The notes under the pieces are model-generated. The model searched no databases and was not told where the DNA came from. It worked only from the letters and a program-made list of their open reading frames with translations. A stretch of DNA of 64,000 nucleotides from Achromobacter sp. MFA1 R4 (GTDB taxonomy: Bacteria; Pseudomonadota; Gammaproteobacteria; Burkholderiales; Burkholderiaceae_B), in NCBI RefSeq assembly GCF_900156745.1, contig NZ_LT707065.1:4712001-4776000 (forward strand), read 5' to 3'. Both the position numbers and the translations under genes were made by a program. This document shows, piece after piece, positions 51,945-60,121 of this stretch. Within the stretch, counting starts at the first letter, position 1. Each line of letters starts with the position of its first letter.

Positions 51945-53024
51945 ATGAAACTCTCCGTGCTGGCCCTGGACGGATGCTTCGATACGGGGCTGTCGGCCAT
52001 CCTGGACGCCTTTACCACCGCCAACGAGTTGGCCGACATGCAGCAGCCCGGCGCCGGACCGCGTTTTGACATCAGCGTCATCGGCGTGCGGCGCGAGGTG
52101 CGCACCGGCCTGGGCATGCGCGTGCCGGTCAAGCCGGCGAGCGCGATGGGCAACCCTGATTGGGTGGTGCTGCCGGCCATCGCCACCAAGATGCCGGAGC
52201 AGTTGCTGCCGGCGCTGGAACGCCGCGACGTCAAGGATGCGCTGGCCTTGGTGCGCGACGCGCACGCGGGCGGGGCCCGGATTGCGGCGGCCTGCATCGG
52301 CACCTTCGTACTGGCGGAGTCCGGCTTGCTCGACGGCCACGAGGCGACGACGTCGTGGTGGCTGGCGCCGCTGTTTCGCCAGCGCTATCCGCAAATCCAG
52401 CTGGACAGCGCGCGGATGATGGTGCCGTCCGGCGACTTCACCACCGCCGGCGCGGCAATGGGGCACCTGGATCTTGCATTGTGGCTGCTGGGCCAGGCGA
52501 GCCCCGCGCTCGCGGCCGTGGTCGTGCGATACCTGCTGGTGGATGCGCGCCCATCGCAGGCGCCGTACATGATCCCCGACCACCTGGCGCGCGCCGACCC
52601 GCTGGTCGAGCGCTTTGAACGCTGGGCGCGAGAGCGCCTCGCGCAGGGCTTCGCGCTGGACGCCGCCGCGGATGCGCTGGCCACCAGCACGCGCACCCTG
52701 CAACGCCGCATCGAGGCGGTGCTGGGCAAGTCGCCGCTGTCGTACTTCCAGGATCTGCGGGTGGAGCGCGCGGTGCATCTGCTGCGCACCAGCCATCTGA
52801 GCATCGACGCCATCGCCGCGCAGGTGGGCTACGAGGACGGCGCTACGCTGCGAACCTTGCTGCGCCGCCGGCTGGGCAAGGGGGTGAGGGAATTGCGGAT
52901 GGGGGCAGTCCGGTCCGGACCTGCCGCGGTCAGGCCGCCGGCTTGTCCCGATTCTTCCGAACCAGCACCGCCCCGACGATCGTCAGCAGCAGGCCGCCGC
53001 CCAGGTAAGGCAGCCCAAAGATAA
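51945..53024 (+). CDS. GlxA-type AraC-family regulator (DJ-1/PfpI plus HTH_18)
   Basis: 359 residues. Residues 1-170 are a DJ-1/PfpI amidotransferase-like sensor (VLALDGCFDTGLSAILDAF, AACIGTFVLAESGLL with the nucleophile-elbow Cys). Residues about 215-315 hold the two AraC helix-turn-helices (LDAAADALATSTRTLQRRIE, then SIDAIAAQVGYEDGATLRTLLRR). It probably regulates the divergent GNAT gene or itself in response to an unknown small molecule. The Pro/Ser/Arg-rich tail after about residue 320 lies within the 95-base overlap with the convergent membrane protein gene. Confidence 0.92.
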   Translation: MKLSVLALDGCFDTGLSAILDAFTTANELADMQQPGAGPRFDISVIGVRREVRTGLGMRVPVKPASAMGNPDWVVLPAIATKMPEQLLPALERRDVKDALALVRDAHAGGARIAAACIGTFVLAESGLLDGHEATTSWWLAPLFRQRYPQIQLDSARMMVPSGDFTTAGAAMGHLDLALWLLGQASPALAAVVVRYLLVDARPSQAPYMIPDHLARADPLVERFERWARERLAQGFALDAAADALATSTRTLQRRIEAVLGKSPLSYFQDLRVERAVHLLRTSHLSIDAIAAQVGYEDGATLRTLLRRRLGKGVRELRMGAVRSGPAAVRPPACPDSSEPAPPRRSSAAGRRPGKAAQR

Positions 53025-53412
53025 GCAGGAAGAAGAACAGCGCGGTGTTGGCATCGCGCGCGTCCGCGCCGCCGCCCTGGTGGAGGGCGGGGTCCATCTG
53101 CAGCAGGGCGACCGGCACGGTCAACAGCAAGATCACGCCCAGCACCGCGCAGCCCCAGCCCATCAGCCGCCGCAGGTTGGAAATCCGCGCCAGCACAACG
53201 GCCGCGACGACCGCGATCACGCCATACAGGACCGCGCCCGCGATCTGCATGCGTTCCAGCGCGATGGGGTCCAAGGGGACGTACGGCTCGCCGGCGGGTG
53301 GGTTCAGTCCGAAGACGACCTGCAGCAACGGGTTGGTGATGCCGAAGCTCGCGCTGCCGATGAGCAGACCGAACACAATGCTGGCAAGCCACTTGAGCGC
53401 GGTAGGGGGCAT
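52930..53412 (-). CDS. small four-helix membrane protein, unknown
   Basis: 160 residues, not recognised. Four hydrophobic segments are seen near 8-30, 55-76, 85-105 and 122-148; the tail VRKNRDKPAA is positively charged, probably cytoplasmic. A central loop QMDPALHQGGGADARDAN is polar. No catalytic motif. It is the second gene of a minus-strand pair with the exported protein gene 13 bases upstream. Its 3' end overlaps the AraC gene by 95 bases in antisense. Confidence 0.75.
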   Translation of the reverse strand: MPPTALKWLASIVFGLLIGSASFGITNPLLQVVFGLNPPAGEPYVPLDPIALERMQIAGAVLYGVIAVVAAVVLARISNLRRLMGWGCAVLGVILLLTVPVALLQMDPALHQGGGADARDANTALFFFLLIFGLPYLGGGLLLTIVGAVLVRKNRDKPAA

Positions 53413-53425
53413 GGGTCGCGGGAGA

Positions 53426-54067
53426 TCAGTAGTAGATGTCGACGTAGTCCGTCAGGCCGCCGCAGGCTTCCATCTGCTGCAGACGCCAGTACTTGCGCTT
53501 GCCGGTGGCCTTGAACTCGTAATCGCCGGTGCGCTCGCAGCGGCGGCCCTTGTCCGGCGCGTCCAGGATCAGGATCGTGCCGCGCAGCACGAAGCGGTCG
53601 CGGTCGATCGAGACGACCTCGCCTTTGACCTTCAGCGTGCCTTCGTGGTTGGCCTGCGTGCCCTCCAGGCGCACCACGTCGTTGTCGTCGATCGCGTTCA
53701 TCTTGCCGCGTTTGGCGGACCACAGCCATTGCAGCGTCACGCCGCTGTTGTTCAGAAGGCGCTCGTAAGCGACCTGGTCGTTGATGCGGGTCTTTTGCAC
53801 GGGCGCGAGCGCGCCGGCGGGGGACTGCTGGGCCGCGTTCGGTTGGGCGGGGGCTTGCTGAGCGGGCGCTTGCTGGACGGGCGCCTGTTGAACCGGCGCC
53901 GGGTTGTTCGAACCCGCGCGCGGAGGCAGGATGGCCGCGCCAGGATCCTTGGCCGCCAGCGCGGGCGCGGCGGCGGCAAAGGCCAGGCCCAGCGCGAGAA
54001 TCAGATTTCCGGACTGGCGTTTGATACCCGAGACGCCGGCTGCGCCGCGATCAACGTTGGTTTGCAT
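53426..54067 (-). CDS. exported protein with Gln/Pro/Ala linker, unknown
   Basis: 213 residues, not recognised. A membrane-like segment at about 22-40 (LILALGLAFAAAAPALAA) looks like a signal peptide after a polar start. A low-complexity linker with repeated Q-Q-A-P units follows (about 57-85), then a folded domain with YERLLNNSGVTLQWLWSAKRG and a C-terminal CGGLTDYVDIYY. The conserved-looking C-terminal domain with two Cys suggests a periplasmic small beta protein. Start at ATG 54067. It is followed by the membrane protein gene, suggesting an envelope function for the pair. Confidence 0.78.
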   Translation of the reverse strand: MQTNVDRGAAGVSGIKRQSGNLILALGLAFAAAAPALAAKDPGAAILPPRAGSNNPAPVQQAPVQQAPAQQAPAQPNAAQQSPAGALAPVQKTRINDQVAYERLLNNSGVTLQWLWSAKRGKMNAIDDNDVVRLEGTQANHEGTLKVKGEVVSIDRDRFVLRGTILILDAPDKGRRCERTGDYEFKATGKRKYWRLQQMEACGGLTDYVDIYY

Positions 54068-54242
54068 GGTCTGTATCAAGAAGGGGAAAGGGGATGCGCC
54101 GTCTTTCGATCTCGATGGGACCGGGCCGATTGGCCCTGACCCCGATTTACGGCACGGGCGCCAACTTAGCATGGGCCCGCGCGCAAATAATTGCCGTCTT
54201 TCGCACAGGTGTATCGATTCGTGAAACGAAAGACAGATTGCT

Positions 54243-54746
54243 TCAAACGCCGGCGCCGCGTCCCCACCCCTTCCTGCGGACGTTCTCTTCATGCAGCAGG
54301 CGCACCTGTTCCACAAACTCCGGCACCGGCCCCACGGTCTCGATGCCTTCGACGACCTCGGCAATGGGCAAGGAACGCACCGGCGAGGGCGGCACGCCCC
54401 AGTCCCGCATCCACGCCGCGTATTGGGCCGACGACACGGCGTAGACGATCCGGCCCAGGCCCACCCAGCCATGCGCCGCCGAGCACATGGCGCAATGCTC
54501 GCCCGAGGTATAGACGGTGCACGCCGCGCGCTCGGCCTCGGGCACATGGGCCGCGGCCCAGCGCGCGATCTCGAACTCCGGGTGCCGCGTGCGGTCGCCG
54601 GAGGAAACGTGGTTGTGGTCCTCGAACAGCACCTGGCCGTCGCCGGACACCAACACCGATCCAAAAGGCTGGTCTCCGGCGTCGAGCGCCTGCCTGGCCA
54701 GCTCGACGCATCGGGCCAGATGCTGCTTGTCCGTTTCGGTAATCAC
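54243..54746 (-). CDS. nucleoside/nucleobase deaminase
   Basis: 167 residues of the cytidine/guanine deaminase fold. The catalytic HPEFEIARWA (His zinc ligand and proton-shuttling Glu) is near 55-62 and the zinc CxxC is in SGEHCAMCSAA near 85-95, where most relatives have PCPMC. GDQPFGSVLVSGDGQV precedes them. It likely deaminates guanine, cytosine or a similar base in the cytoplasm. The start is GTG at 54746 with AAGGAGAT in front; the frame upstream to 54911 lacks homology. It is divergent from the zinc-ribbon protein gene. Confidence 0.9.
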   Translation of the reverse strand: MITETDKQHLARCVELARQALDAGDQPFGSVLVSGDGQVLFEDHNHVSSGDRTRHPEFEIARWAAAHVPEAERAACTVYTSGEHCAMCSAAHGWVGLGRIVYAVSSAQYAAWMRDWGVPPSPVRSLPIAEVVEGIETVGPVPEFVEQVRLLHEENVRRKGWGRGAGV

Positions 54747-54905
54747 ACGCGATCTCCTTGTAAAGAATGGGCCGGCGCCCGCCGGCCCTGACCGGCCTAT
54801 TGGACTACAACACGACAACCGCAGCGGCAGGCGATTCCCCTCGCTTGGCGCAACCGGGTGCCGGCTGGCGAGTGCGTCGTCAAATATAGGCCGCCCCGCA
54901 CGGTT

Positions 54906-54911
54906 TAACAT
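54906..54911 (+). promoter_or_regulatory. TAACAT -10-like box six bases before an ATG
   Basis: TAACAT ends six bases before the start of the zinc-ribbon membrane protein gene, which has no Shine-Dalgarno sequence. This is the same leaderless geometry as at 13279. Confidence 0.4.
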
Positions 54912-54917
54912 CGCGCG

Positions 54918-55970
54918 ATGCTATTCATCCTCTTTCTCTGGATCGCGCTGGCCATCGTGGTCGGCGTCATGGCCAAGGGGCGCGGCCGCAACGGATTCGG
55001 CTGGACCGTGCTGGCCGTCCTGATCAGCCCGCCGGTGGCGGGCGTGTTCCTCATGTCGATTGCCAACCGGTCACCGCATGCGAGCCAACCCATCCCGGCC
55101 TCGCACATCGATTGCCCCTTGTGCGGCGGGCGCATCCTGCGCGAGGCGCGCGTGTGCCGGCACTGTGGCGGCGACGTGACGCAGGCGTTGAGCCAGGCCG
55201 ATCCTCCGGTGGTGCGCGAAGGCTACTGGTTCGACGACCTGAACCCCTCGGTCGAATTGAAGCGGACCGCGGGCCGCGTGACCCGGGCGCAAGCGCAGCC
55301 GCCCTGGCTGGTGGTGGATCAAGCGCTGGATTCCATCGTGATCGGCAGCCGTTGGCCCGGGCAGCTCTGGCGCGTGCGGGTCGTCAAGCTGGGCGACATG
55401 TCGGGCCTGGTCGCCGACCCCGGCTACTGGCGCGCCGTGACGGTGGAATTGCTGGACGAGTTGCCCTTGTCCGTCCTGTTCGGGCCGCAGGGCGAGGCCG
55501 TGCTGGACATCATCCAGAAGATCGACACGCTGACGCGCGCCCAGGCGCAGGCGCTGGCCGACAACGTGCCGCACGACGCCTGGATGGCCTACAGCCGGGC
55601 CTGGATGCGGTGGTCGCGGCAAAACGAAGCGGGCGAGCCGGGCGCCGGCGACGCCGACGAATGGCGCGGCGTGCTGGCCGCCAGCCGGCGCGGCGACAAG
55701 GCCCGCTCGCCGATCCATTCCGGTTTCCTGCTGATCCACAGCCAGTTGCGGCAGCGCGCCGCGCGCGTGGAGGGCGACGGCGCTTTCATCCTGGTCGAGG
55801 AAGACGGCGAGACCGAACAGACGCTCAATCCGCTGTGGCAGGGCGCCTGCGATGCGCTGCTGTTTGCCGCGATGGCGCGGGCCGCGCCGCAGTATGTGTC
55901 CGAAGACGACGCGCTGACATTGGTGCAGGCCTGGAACCGGGTGTTCGACGCAGCCCCGCCGCGCGCGTGA
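54918..55970 (+). CDS. zinc-ribbon membrane protein, unknown
   Basis: 350 residues, not assigned. Two short hydrophobic helices at 1-20 and 28-48 anchor the N-terminus (LFILFLWIALAIVVGVMAKG, then a Gly-rich stretch). A CPLCGG-x10-CRHCGG zinc ribbon follows near 67-84. The rest (about 95-350) is a soluble domain with WFDDLNPSVELKRTAGRVTRA and LNPLWQGACDALLF. No signal peptidase site is evident. The start codon sits just after a promoter-like TAACAT. The adjacent minus-strand gene at 55974 also encodes a membrane protein. Confidence 0.8.
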   Translation: MLFILFLWIALAIVVGVMAKGRGRNGFGWTVLAVLISPPVAGVFLMSIANRSPHASQPIPASHIDCPLCGGRILREARVCRHCGGDVTQALSQADPPVVREGYWFDDLNPSVELKRTAGRVTRAQAQPPWLVVDQALDSIVIGSRWPGQLWRVRVVKLGDMSGLVADPGYWRAVTVELLDELPLSVLFGPQGEAVLDIIQKIDTLTRAQAQALADNVPHDAWMAYSRAWMRWSRQNEAGEPGAGDADEWRGVLAASRRGDKARSPIHSGFLLIHSQLRQRAARVEGDGAFILVEEDGETEQTLNPLWQGACDALLFAAMARAAPQYVSEDDALTLVQAWNRVFDAAPPRA

Positions 55971-55973
55971 GGC

Positions 55974-56552
55974 TCACCACATTTCTTCGTGCAGGATTTT
56001 CCGGGCTCGCTTGAAAGTGATCACCGCCAGCCAGGCCGCCAGGATCAACGCGATCCAGCCGGTCATGTTGTGCTTTACCTTGCGAGAATGGTTCCAGTCA
56101 TGGACCTGCTTGGCGTCGACCAACGTTTCACCGTTCCTGCGCACCCCATAGACCCGGACGGGAATGGCCACGTTGTACTGAAGCGCGATCTTGCCGTCGG
56201 TAAGCTGCGCCTCGTCTTCGAGCACCATGAATTCCACGCGCTCGCCCTCGGTGTACCGGATGTTGTAGGTCGCGTCGAAGAACTTGAACACCATGTAGGG
56301 ATAGTTGCCCGAATACACGCAAGGCACGCTGTAGGATTGCCACCGTCCGCGTATCCGAGCCTGGGCGTCGCAGCTTGCCACCTTGTCCACCCGCAATTGA
56401 ATCGTGTGCAGCTTCGCGGGGTCATAGGGCAGGCGGATGTCGCTTGCCGCGTTAAAGCAGTAGATGGCGATGCCGACGAGGACGAGCGCACCCATCGCAG
56501 GAAGGCGGCAAGGCCTGAAGGCGCGCTTCCAGTCAGCCAGTTCACTGCTCAT
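55974..56552 (-). CDS. DUF3592-like membrane protein
   Basis: 192 residues. Two membrane helices flank an external domain: about 18-35 (MGALVLVGIAIYCFNAAS) and 162-178 (GWIALILAAWLAVITF). Between them lies a beta-rich region with CDAQARIRGRWQSYSVPCVYSG and YNIRYTEGERVEFMV, the arrangement of DUF3592-type proteins, whose function is unknown. Two Cys in the external part could form a disulfide. It is convergent with the zinc-ribbon gene (three bases between stops). Confidence 0.78.
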   Translation of the reverse strand: MSSELADWKRAFRPCRLPAMGALVLVGIAIYCFNAASDIRLPYDPAKLHTIQLRVDKVASCDAQARIRGRWQSYSVPCVYSGNYPYMVFKFFDATYNIRYTEGERVEFMVLEDEAQLTDGKIALQYNVAIPVRVYGVRRNGETLVDAKQVHDWNHSRKVKHNMTGWIALILAAWLAVITFKRARKILHEEMW

Positions 56553-56669
56553 GCGGGCTGACTCGGGTACGTTGCGGGCGGTTGCGTGGGCCTTGGTCGA
56601 TTTTCATGACGCGCGCTGCAGAATTTGCGAGCGCGTATCTTAAGACATGCGCCTTGCCGCCTTGTGCGC

Positions 56670-57458
56670 CTACGTGGGATCGCAGTGGTTCCGGAACGCC
56701 TTTTCACCCGCGTCTGACACCTCTACCCACTTCTGGTCCGGCGGCGCATCCGGCTCATAGCTGTCGTGCCAGTTCCACCACTTGTAGGTGGGCGTCTGCG
56801 GATAGCCTTCCGGAGAATCCTCCCAAAGCTCCTGCCGGCCCAGCGGCGTGATGTCCAGGTAGTTCCACGTGCCGCCCATCTGCTCGTCGCCGCGGTTGTT
56901 CAGGAAATACGTGCGGAACACGCGGTCGCCGTCGCGAAAGAACACATTCGTGCCGTGCCATTCGTCCACCCCGAAGTCGGCGTCGAAACGGTCGGCGATC
57001 GTGAACCAAGGCATCGTCCAGCCCATGCGCGCCTTCACGCGTTCGATGTCGGCTTGCGGCGCGCGCGAGACAAAGACCAGTGTCGTGTCGCGCGCATTCA
57101 GATGCGCCAGATGCGCGACCTGATCGGCCACCATCGAGCAGCCGCGGCACGCGTGATCCGGCCAGCCGAACACGCCCGGTTCGTGGAACGCCCGGTAGAC
57201 GATGAGCTGGCGGCGGCCGTCGAACAGATCGCGCAGCGTGACTCTGCCGGCCGGACCTTCAAAGACATACTCCTTGTCCACCGCCGTCCACGGCATGCGG
57301 CGGCGTTCCGCGGCCAGGGCGTCGCGGGCGCGGGTGAGGGCTTTTTCCTTGATCAGCAGTTGTTGGCGGGCGGCTTCCCAGTCTTCAGCGGAGACGACCG
57401 GGGGCGTCTGCATGGCGGGCCGGGCGCCATTGCCGGCGGATGCGGGGGGCGTGGTCAT
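56670..57458 (-). CDS. DUF899-family thioredoxin-like protein
   Basis: 262 residues. DUF899 signatures: VSAEDWEAARQQLLIKEKALTRARDALAAERR in the N-terminal helix, the long LIVYRAF segment, DHACRGCSMVADQV with a CxxC pair in thioredoxin-like position, and WNYLDITPLGR with a final YKWWNWHDSY. The family is thought to be a redox or peroxidase-like protein; its substrate is not known. The start is ATG 57458. It stands alone, with LysR gene downstream of its promoter region on the same strand. Confidence 0.9.
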   Translation of the reverse strand: MTTPPASAGNGARPAMQTPPVVSAEDWEAARQQLLIKEKALTRARDALAAERRRMPWTAVDKEYVFEGPAGRVTLRDLFDGRRQLIVYRAFHEPGVFGWPDHACRGCSMVADQVAHLAHLNARDTTLVFVSRAPQADIERVKARMGWTMPWFTIADRFDADFGVDEWHGTNVFFRDGDRVFRTYFLNNRGDEQMGGTWNYLDITPLGRQELWEDSPEGYPQTPTYKWWNWHDSYEPDAPPDQKWVEVSDAGEKAFRNHCDPT

Positions 57459-57572
57459 GGCTTGATCCTCTTGATGGCTTCGATCCCGAGGGCGCAGCGA
57501 TGCGGCGCGGGGAGTGGGAACAGTGTGGCACCGGGAGGGGCACAGCCAGGAGTAACAAATCTGGCGTGTAAA

Positions 57573-57597
57573 TGCGTCACGTGCGTCACGTGCGTCA
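57573..57597. repeat. 9-base tandem repeat TGCGTCACG, nearly three copies
   Basis: TGCGTCACG occurs at 57573-57581 and 57582-57590, followed by TGCGTCA. It lies in the 145-base gap between the DUF899 gene and the end of the LysR gene. No function is evident. Confidence 0.7.
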
Positions 57598-57603
57598 GCC
57601 TGG

Positions 57604-58503
57604 TCAGGCGGGTATCGACGCGGCCTCGCGCGGGGTCGCCTGCGCGGTCCACCCCCGCAGGCTTTCGCGCAGCAGCGCGACGGCGGCCTGACCGCTCTCG
57701 TTCAGCCGATGCGCCGCGTACAGCCCAAACTGCGCGCTCAACGGCAGGGCGCCCTCGTCGCCGATCGATATCACGCGCATGGTGTCGGGCCGCAGGCACT
57801 CGGTCGTCAGCAGGGCCACACCCAGGCCGTTTTCGACGGCGGCGATCGTGGCGCCCACGTTGTGGCTGGTCAGCGAGACCCGGAAATCACGTCCCGACGC
57901 CGTCAGCGCGTCAAACGCCAGCCGGCGCCAGGAGCAGGGTTCGGCGTACACGATCACGTCCAGCGGCTGGTCCGGGTCCACGGTCTCGTCGATGCCGCAT
58001 GCCCAGTGCAGGTCCACGGTCCACGTTTCGATGGGTTCATCGACGAACCCCACGCAGGCGCCGACGGCTACATCCAGCGTGCCGTCCTGCCAGCGCGCGG
58101 CCAGGCGCTCGCCGTCGTCGATCACGACCTCCAGATGCAGATTGGGACACGAACGCCGCAGCCGCCCCAGCGCGGCCGGCAACGCCGCCACCGCCACGTC
58201 TTCGGACAGTCCGATGCGCACGCTGCCCGCCACCGCGCGCTCGCGCAAGCGTGCCGCCGCGGCCTCGCCCAGCGCGAGGATGCGGTTGGCGTAGCTCAGC
58301 AGCAATTCCCCCTCGGTCGTGGGCGCCATGCCCCGGCCGGTGCGATGCAGCAGGCGCTTGCCGACCATTTCCTCCAGGCGGCGGATCTGGGTACTGAGCG
58401 CCGATTGCGCACGGCCGGCCTGGTCCGCGGCGCGGCTGAGGCTGCCGTAACGACAGACGGCGACAAAGGTGCGGAGCAGGGCAGGGTCGAAGTCGGCTGA
58501 CAT
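57604..58503 (-). CDS. LysR-family regulator
   Basis: 299 residues. Helix-turn-helix at 1-62 (LLRTFVAVCRYGSLSRAADQ, then QSALSTQIRRLEEMVG), effector domain from about 90, with VRIGLSEDVAVAALPAAL and LGVALLTTECL. It is divergent from the MDR reductase gene with 111 bases between, so it probably regulates it. ATG 58503 is chosen; a TTG two codons earlier is in frame. The effector is not known; related LysR proteins sense small aromatic or electrophilic compounds. Confidence 0.92.
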   Translation of the reverse strand: MSADFDPALLRTFVAVCRYGSLSRAADQAGRAQSALSTQIRRLEEMVGKRLLHRTGRGMAPTTEGELLLSYANRILALGEAAAARLRERAVAGSVRIGLSEDVAVAALPAALGRLRRSCPNLHLEVVIDDGERLAARWQDGTLDVAVGACVGFVDEPIETWTVDLHWACGIDETVDPDQPLDVIVYAEPCSWRRLAFDALTASGRDFRVSLTSHNVGATIAAVENGLGVALLTTECLRPDTMRVISIGDEGALPLSAQFGLYAAHRLNESGQAAVALLRESLRGWTAQATPREAASIPA

Positions 58504-58614
58504 TATCAATCCATGAAATCTGGTTTACGAGGTATCAGTCTAGTTGTAACTCTCCGGCGTGCCTAGGATGACCCTTGTCGCGAAATGTCCGACTCAATTC
58601 AAGGAGCCATCCCC

Positions 58615-59643
58615 ATGACACACCCCCAAAATCAGCGCGTCGTCCTCGCGTCCCGCCCCGTTGGCCGGCCCAAGGCCAGTGATTTCCGCGTCGAGCACGC
58701 GCCCATTCCCGATCCGGCCGAAGGCCAGGTGCTGCTGGAAGTCCAGACCCTGTCGCTGGACCCCTACATGCGCTGGCGCGTCAGCGACGAGAAGTCCTAT
58801 GCCGCGCCCATGGCAATCGGTGACGTCATGGTCGGCGGCACGGTCGCCCGGGTCAAAACGTCCCGCCACCCTGATTGGCGCGAGGGCGACATCGTGCTGT
58901 CCGCCGCCGGTTGGCAACGTTACGCGCTGTCCGACGGCAGCGATCTGCGCCGCCTCGATCCGGCCATTGCGCCGCCGTCCACCGCGCTGGGCGTGCTGGG
59001 CATGCCCGGCCTCACGGCCTACGTGGGATTGCTGAACATCGGCCAGCCCAAGCCGGGCGAAACCGTCGTCGTCGCGGCCGCCAGCGGCGCGGTGGGTTCG
59101 GTCGTCGGCCAGATCGCGCGCATCCAGGGCGCTCGCGTGGTGGGCATTGCCGGCGGGCCGGAGAAGTGCGCCTTCGTCAAGGAAGCGCTGGGCTTTGACG
59201 TGGTGGTGGATCACCGCGCTCCCGATTTCGCGCAAAAGCTGGCCGAGGCCTGCCCCGACGGCATCGACGTGTATTTCGAGAACGTCAGCGGCCATGTATG
59301 GGATGCCGTGCTGCCGCTCTTGAACGACTTTGCCCGCGTGCCCGTGTGCGGAACGATCGCCAACTACAACGACGGCCCGGCCGACCGAAACGGTCCGGAC
59401 CGCCTGCCCGCGACCATGCGCGAGATCCTTTCCCGCCGCATCACCATGCAAGGCTTCATCGTGTTCGACTTCCCGAAAGAGCAGGAAGACGAGTTCCTGC
59501 GCGTGGCCGGGCAGTGGATCCGCGAGGGCAAGCTGCGCTGGCGCGAGGACGTCGTCGACGGGCTGGAGCGTGCGCCCGAAGCGCTGATCGGTTTGCTGGA
59601 AGGGAAGAACTTCGGGAAGCTGGTGGTGCGGGTGGGGGACTGA
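58615..59643 (+). CDS. MDR-family NADP-dependent oxidoreductase (CurA/LTB4DH type)
   Basis: 342 residues. N-terminal marks RVVLASRPVGRPKASDFRVE and LSLDPYMRWRVSD match the curcumin reductase/leukotriene B4 dehydrogenase subgroup. The nucleotide site is VVVAAASGAVGSVVGQIARI, followed by VVGIAGGPEKCAFV, and YFENVSGHVWDAVLPLLN is conserved. It reduces activated C=C bonds of enones with NADPH and lacks the zinc ligands of alcohol dehydrogenases. AAGGAGCCATCCCC precedes the ATG 58615; an in-frame ATG ten codons upstream is less likely. The divergent LysR probably controls it. Confidence 0.93.
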   Translation: MTHPQNQRVVLASRPVGRPKASDFRVEHAPIPDPAEGQVLLEVQTLSLDPYMRWRVSDEKSYAAPMAIGDVMVGGTVARVKTSRHPDWREGDIVLSAAGWQRYALSDGSDLRRLDPAIAPPSTALGVLGMPGLTAYVGLLNIGQPKPGETVVVAAASGAVGSVVGQIARIQGARVVGIAGGPEKCAFVKEALGFDVVVDHRAPDFAQKLAEACPDGIDVYFENVSGHVWDAVLPLLNDFARVPVCGTIANYNDGPADRNGPDRLPATMREILSRRITMQGFIVFDFPKEQEDEFLRVAGQWIREGKLRWREDVVDGLERAPEALIGLLEGKNFGKLVVRVGD

Positions 59644-59656
59644 CGCCCGAGGCGCC

Positions 59657-60079
59657 TTACTGGCCGACGGTGCGCGCCTTGCTGCGCCGCGCCTTTGGCT
59701 TGGGCGCCACGCCCAGGCGCGGGTCCCGGGCCACCGCCAATCCGGCCAACGCGGCCGCGGTCGCTTCAAACGCGTCGTCGGTCTGCGGCAGATACAGCCA
59801 TTTGCCCAGCACAGGATGCGGCACCAGGGACGGCATGTCGGCCATCAAGGCCGCATGCCGTTCCTGCGACGTGCAGACCATCACGCCATTCCAGGGATCG
59901 TCGCGGTCCGCGACGATCAGGTACAGCAGGCCATCGAGGTAGGCGGCATCGGCGCCGAACATCTTGCGGTGCATGTAGCCCGCGTCCCGCTCCAGGGGCT
60001 CAAGTATCCACGCCAGCGAATTCAGGCGCGCGGCGCGCTGCTTGCTGGGCGGGGCGAAGGGATCGGACCGGTTGCGCAT
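59657..60079 (-). CDS. TfoX/Sxy N-terminal-like small protein
   Basis: 140 residues. A MHRKMFGADAAYLDGLLYLIVADRDDP segment, seen in parts, is like the TfoX N-terminal fold, then KWLYLPQTDDAFEATA and a basic tail (PKPKARRSKART). A role in competence or DNA uptake is not demonstrated for this short form. ATG 60079 is preferred to a TTG six codons upstream. It is 42 bases downstream of the DUF4157 gene on the same strand, so it may be co-transcribed, but it looks like a widespread house-keeping protein and not an immunity protein. Confidence 0.75.
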   Translation of the reverse strand: MRNRSDPFAPPSKQRAARLNSLAWILEPLERDAGYMHRKMFGADAAYLDGLLYLIVADRDDPWNGVMVCTSQERHAALMADMPSLVPHPVLGKWLYLPQTDDAFEATAAALAGLAVARDPRLGVAPKPKARRSKARTVGQ

Positions 60080-60121
60080 GAAAGGCAGTGTAGCCAACGG
60101 CCAGCCGGCACGGGCGTGCGG

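Noticed and set aside
51840..52796. long N-terminal extension of the GNAT gene
   Set aside because: Runs antisense through the AraC-type gene and adds no family similarity; ATG 51839 fits.
59657..60079. immunity gene for the DUF4157 protein
   Set aside because: Its TfoX-like pattern suggests a widespread small protein; adjacency alone is not enough.
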